A stretch of DNA of 8,587 nucleotides from Phycisphaeraceae bacterium (GTDB lineage: Bacteria; Planctomycetota; Phycisphaerae; Phycisphaerales; Phycisphaeraceae). Numbering within the stretch: the first letter of the stretch is position 1; each line of letters begins with the position of its first letter. A program made the translations under genes and the position numbers. The notes beneath the pieces were generated by a model, which made no database searches, was not told where the DNA came from, and saw only the letters and a list, made by a program, of their open reading frames with translations. Location of the stretch: contig JAJDCV010000069.1 in NCBI GenBank assembly GCA_029260675.1, positions 1-8,587 on the forward strand, written 5' to 3'. Shown here piece after piece: positions 5,440 through 8,587 of the stretch.

Positions 5440-8400
5440 ATGGCCGCACGACGGATCATCCTTTTCTCAACACTCTGTCTGGTGTTGCTCTCGGGCTGTC
5501 AATCGGACAAAGGATCCGGCGAACGCGCCAAGGCCCGGCGATTCGGACGGGTGACGCTGCGCTACGACGTCCAGCTGCCACCGGGGCTCTCGTCGGATCA
5601 ACTGGCCCCTTTAACCGGCGAAGACCTCGACAAGGCCCGGCTCAAACTCGCTAAGGTCTTAGCCCCGCTGTCGCGCCCGGCGTATCTGGACGCCGCCGAA
5701 ATCCCCGAAACAGAAGACGCGCAAGACAGCCAACCCGAGCCCCCACTGGCGGCGCAGAAAGCCTACATCGCCGGCCAACGAGCCTGGCGCGAGGGCAACG
5801 GCACCGCCGCCAAGAAGCACCTCGAGGCGGCGCTTCGACTGGCCCCCAACGAGCCGACGCTGCTTCGGTTGCTCGGTGAGGTCTACACGCGATCCGGCAA
5901 CCGAATCAAAGGGGCGCAGTACTTTCGGCGGGTGGTGGACCGGGTGCCCGGTGACGCACGCAGCCTTTTCATCCTCGGCCGGTTCGCGATCGAGAAGGGC
6001 GACCACGCACAGGCCGTCGTGCTCTTCCACGAAGTCTTGTTAAGAAGCCGGGGCGACACGGCCTTGACCGAGCTGGCCCACCACTTCCTGGGCAACTCGC
6101 TTCGCAGCATGGGCTACGCCGCCGCCTCGATCGAGCAATTCGATCGGTACATCCAGTTGACCGCCAATCCGATCCACGGCTCCAGATTCGCGCGGGACCA
6201 GGCGCTGCTTCGACGGCAGATCGGCGTCACCCGGCAACTGCTCGGCGACCTGCATATGAGGCTCGACAAGCCGGCGCACGCACTGGACGCTTACCGCCTG
6301 GCCCTGGAAGCCGGGGTGCCCGATCCGGGCAAACTCGATAAACGTCGGGTCTACGCCGCCTTCCGAATGAGCGATAACGACTTCGCCAAGCGCCTGGTGA
6401 TCGATCAGGTTCGACGCCAGCACGGCGACGCGCAGTCTCTGGCCATGGTCCGGTACCTGGTCAATCAGGGGGTCGCCTCGACAGGCGTCGCCGAGGCGCT
6501 CAAGTCGGTCTACCTCGAGGAGGGTCGGCCCGAGGCGCTCGCCATCGCCACCGCCGACGTCTTGCTTGATTCACAAGCCCGTACGCTGCTGACCGAACAC
6601 CTCCAGCAAGCACCCAAGGACCGGCGGGTCTTCCACACGCTGCTGCGTAACTACCTGTTACCCGAAGACAAGGCCCCGCACGGCGACAAGACGCTGGCTG
6701 CTGCCGTCGACCTGACCGCTGACCTGATGACACAGGCGCCCGCGCTGGCCGACGAATACGGCACGGCCTTGATGACCCACACCCAAGACCCCCAGGTGAT
6801 GCTTGAGATCATCGGGGATCCAGGCAAGGACGGCCCGGACGCGACCATGCGCATCGTGTTACGCGGGCTCGCCCTGGCGATCCTCAAGCGGTATCAAGAG
6901 GCACAGGCCCAGTTCGAGTTGGCGGTGCAACGCGCACCGGACCTGGGAGTCGCCCGGGTCGAGTTAGCCAAGGCCCTGATGGTGCAGGACCAATTCGACC
7001 GGGCCGTCGAGGTGCTCGAACCGCTCGCCGGATCAAACGAGACCGGCGTGATCCTGCTGCGGTCGCGTGTGCTTGCCAAGACAGACAAAGCCGAGCAGGC
7101 CGTCGAATTGATCGACCGCGTCATCCGCGAGACCGGCGGGGACGCCCGGCTGGTGATCAGCAAGGCCAACCTGGAGCTGTCGCTTGGCCGCGCACGCGAC
7201 GCCGAGTTGACGCTGCTGGATGCACTCAACGCCAAGCCGACCTCCGAGCCGTTATATGAAGCGTTGCTGGATCTCTACGACCCGGCACCCGGCAGGGCGT
7301 CACCGATCGAAGACCAGACCGCCAAGTGGCGCGTCCTGGTCAAACGGCTGCTCGGCACGATCCCCAACAGCCGGACCGGTCGGCTGGTCCAGGCCCAGCT
7401 CCACGACGCCAGCCGCAACCACGCCCAGGCCGCCACGATCCTTGAAGGCCTGCTCGCGGAAAACCCCAACGACGCCAGAGCCTTGAATCAGTTGCTGGAT
7501 ACCTACCACGCCTCGGGCCGGACCGGCGAAGCGATCGCCCTGCTTGAAGCCCGCCTGGAAGCCGCCCCCGACGACCTGACGCTCCTGGGGCTGGCCCAGC
7601 GGTTCTACGGCGCCGCCGGAGACCAGGACAGGCTGTTCCAGGTCCAGGAACGCATCATCCATCTGGAGCCCGACACCCCCGAGCGCGCCGCCCAACTGGG
7701 GTTTCTGTACCGCAGGTGGGGCAAATACCAAAAGGCGATCGACGTGCTGGAAACTGCTCTGGCCGGGGAGGAGATTAAAAACCCGGTGCTGCTGGTGAGC
7801 TTGCTGACTTCGGCGCTGGTGGACATGGATCAACCCGACCGGGCCGAGCAGCGCATTGCACAGGCCATCGAGCGGTTTGGCGATCATGAAGCCGAGCTTA
7901 GGTACCTGTTGGCGATGACCCTGATCGACAGCGGTGACCGCGAGGGCGGCGAGCGGGTCATGCGCGACCTGCTGACCAAGTTCCCCGACCACGGCCCAAC
8001 TAACAACGGCCTGGGCTACGCCATGTTGATGCGCAACGAAAATCCTGCGGAGGCGCTGGTGCTGATCCGTCGTGCCGTGGATGGCGAGCCGGACAACGAA
8101 GCCTACATGGATTCACTGGGCTGGGCGTATTACAAGCTCCGGCAGTTTGAGGACGCCGAGGTCTGGCTTCGAAAGGCTTTGGAAGCCGCTACCGTCCGGG
8201 TGCGCGCCAGCGGCAAGCGAGGTGCTAGCACGGCGACCCTTGCGGTCATCAGCGACCACCTCGGGGACACCCTCTACCGGCTTGGCCGTGAGGCCGAGGC
8301 GCTGCGTGCCTGGTCCGGGGCCGGGTCTCACATGCGGGGGGCTTCCCAGGAGGAGCTCAAACAGGACCCCGAGTTGGCGAGCCTGACCGCCCGACTCCGC

Positions 8401-8568
8401 GATAAGATCGCCGCGATACGCGCCAAAAACCCGGTACCTGTCTCAGAACTCCCCCCCGAACAGCCGCAGGATCAAGCCCCCGTGGAGCAGGCAGAGCCAG
8501 AACCTGCCGAAGAGCCCGCCCCGGACGAAGCCGCCGAGCCCAAGGCCGAGATCCACGTCGAAAATTAG
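5440..8568 (+). CDS. Large tetratricopeptide-repeat lipoprotein
   Basis: 1042 residues. Residues 1-20 form a lipoprotein signal peptide: basic MAARR, a hydrophobic stretch, then the lipobox LSGC with lipidated Cys20. Gln21 at +2 is not the inner-membrane retention Asp, so outer-membrane anchoring facing the periplasm is expected. After a charged linker, TPR helices run from about residue 105 to 965, clearest at about 105-206, 470-530, 644-711, 748-781 and 852-965; the middle (about 300-460) is degenerate. The C-terminal part with NNGLGYAML, DSLGWAYYKLRQFEDAEVWLRKALEA and HLGDTLYRLGREAEALRAW matches a widespread class of bacterial TPR proteins, including the one encoded near lolB and ispE in Pseudomonas. 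Residues about 998-1042 are a Pro/Glu/Ala-rich acidic tail. TPR arrays bind peptides or proteins; the partner is unknown. The gene follows hisG by 32 bp and may share its transcript. No catalytic domain is visible. Confidence 0.9.
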   Translation: MAARRIILFSTLCLVLLSGCQSDKGSGERAKARRFGRVTLRYDVQLPPGLSSDQLAPLTGEDLDKARLKLAKVLAPLSRPAYLDAAEIPETEDAQDSQPEPPLAAQKAYIAGQRAWREGNGTAAKKHLEAALRLAPNEPTLLRLLGEVYTRSGNRIKGAQYFRRVVDRVPGDARSLFILGRFAIEKGDHAQAVVLFHEVLLRSRGDTALTELAHHFLGNSLRSMGYAAASIEQFDRYIQLTANPIHGSRFARDQALLRRQIGVTRQLLGDLHMRLDKPAHALDAYRLALEAGVPDPGKLDKRRVYAAFRMSDNDFAKRLVIDQVRRQHGDAQSLAMVRYLVNQGVASTGVAEALKSVYLEEGRPEALAIATADVLLDSQARTLLTEHLQQAPKDRRVFHTLLRNYLLPEDKAPHGDKTLAAAVDLTADLMTQAPALADEYGTALMTHTQDPQVMLEIIGDPGKDGPDATMRIVLRGLALAILKRYQEAQAQFELAVQRAPDLGVARVELAKALMVQDQFDRAVEVLEPLAGSNETGVILLRSRVLAKTDKAEQAVELIDRVIRETGGDARLVISKANLELSLGRARDAELTLLDALNAKPTSEPLYEALLDLYDPAPGRASPIEDQTAKWRVLVKRLLGTIPNSRTGRLVQAQLHDASRNHAQAATILEGLLAENPNDARALNQLLDTYHASGRTGEAIALLEARLEAAPDDLTLLGLAQRFYGAAGDQDRLFQVQERIIHLEPDTPERAAQLGFLYRRWGKYQKAIDVLETALAGEEIKNPVLLVSLLTSALVDMDQPDRAEQRIAQAIERFGDHEAELRYLLAMTLIDSGDREGGERVMRDLLTKFPDHGPTNNGLGYAMLMRNENPAEALVLIRRAVDGEPDNEAYMDSLGWAYYKLRQFEDAEVWLRKALEAATVRVRASGKRGASTATLAVISDHLGDTLYRLGREAEALRAWSGAGSHMRGASQEELKQDPELASLTARLRDKIAAIRAKNPVPVSELPPEQPQDQAPVEQAEPEPAEEPAPDEAAEPKAEIHVEN

Positions 8569-8570
8569 CG

Positions 8571-8587
8571 ATGGCCAGCCGTGCATA
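8571..8587 (+). CDS. Possible start of the next gene, 3'-truncated by the window
   Basis: An ATG 2 bp after the stop of the TPR gene opens a frame reading MASRA before the window ends. Tight spacing on the same strand suggests a coupled downstream gene. Five codons do not allow identification, and no Shine-Dalgarno sequence is evident. In Pseudomonas a related TPR gene is followed by lolB and ispE, so an ispE-like kinase is one candidate, from context only. Confidence 0.35.

Noticed and set aside
7300..7992. Antisense open frame of 230 codons inside the TPR gene
   Set aside because: It is a shadow of the TPR frame; repeated helices and high GC at third positions keep the opposite strand open.

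Overview
The window is about 8.6 kb of GC-rich bacterial DNA. It is almost entirely coding, and every gene is on the + strand. It starts inside a translation-factor cluster. The order is infB (5' end cut by the window edge), a DUF503/YlxP-like gene, rbfA, an HhH-GPD (endonuclease III/MutY superfamily) DNA glycosylase-like gene with a lysine-rich tail, hisG (long form), a large TPR lipoprotein, and the first five codons of a possible further gene. The high GC, weak or absent Shine-Dalgarno sequences, the low-complexity extensions on housekeeping proteins and the histone-H1-like tail fit a planctomycete, perhaps class Phycisphaerae. That placement comes from general resemblance and was not tested with a tree.

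Positions 1-3685 hold the ribosome and initiation module. IF-2 delivers initiator tRNA, RbfA matures the 16S rRNA 5' region in the small subunit, and the DUF503 protein (B. subtilis YlxP, reported as a ribosome assembly factor) sits between them as in many bacteria. The gaps before ylxP (117 bp) and rbfA (103 bp) are the only sizeable non-coding stretches. Both end in C/A-rich DNA made of short degenerate repeats, with no clear Shine-Dalgarno sequence. The first gap also carries an imperfect inverted repeat of GGTTAG/GGTTGGTG-type units.

Positions 3682-5407 hold two genes not usually tied to this cluster. The glycosylase-like gene overlaps the rbfA stop by 4 bp (GTGA), and hisG follows 7 bp later, so translational coupling is likely. 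truB, often next to rbfA, is not here. The glycosylase-like protein keeps the helix-hairpin-helix and the catalytic Asp. It has Tyr in place of the Nth lysine, lacks the 4Fe-4S cysteines, and ends in a 45-residue tail with 20 lysines.

Positions 5440-8568 encode a 1042-residue lipoprotein made mostly of tetratricopeptide repeats, probably anchored on the periplasmic side of the outer membrane. A possible next start codon lies 2 bp after its stop. I see no rRNA, tRNA, CRISPR array, insertion sequence or intrinsic terminator. The window is mainly conserved housekeeping DNA. The most unusual items are the tailed HhH-GPD protein and the repeat-built intergenic leaders.
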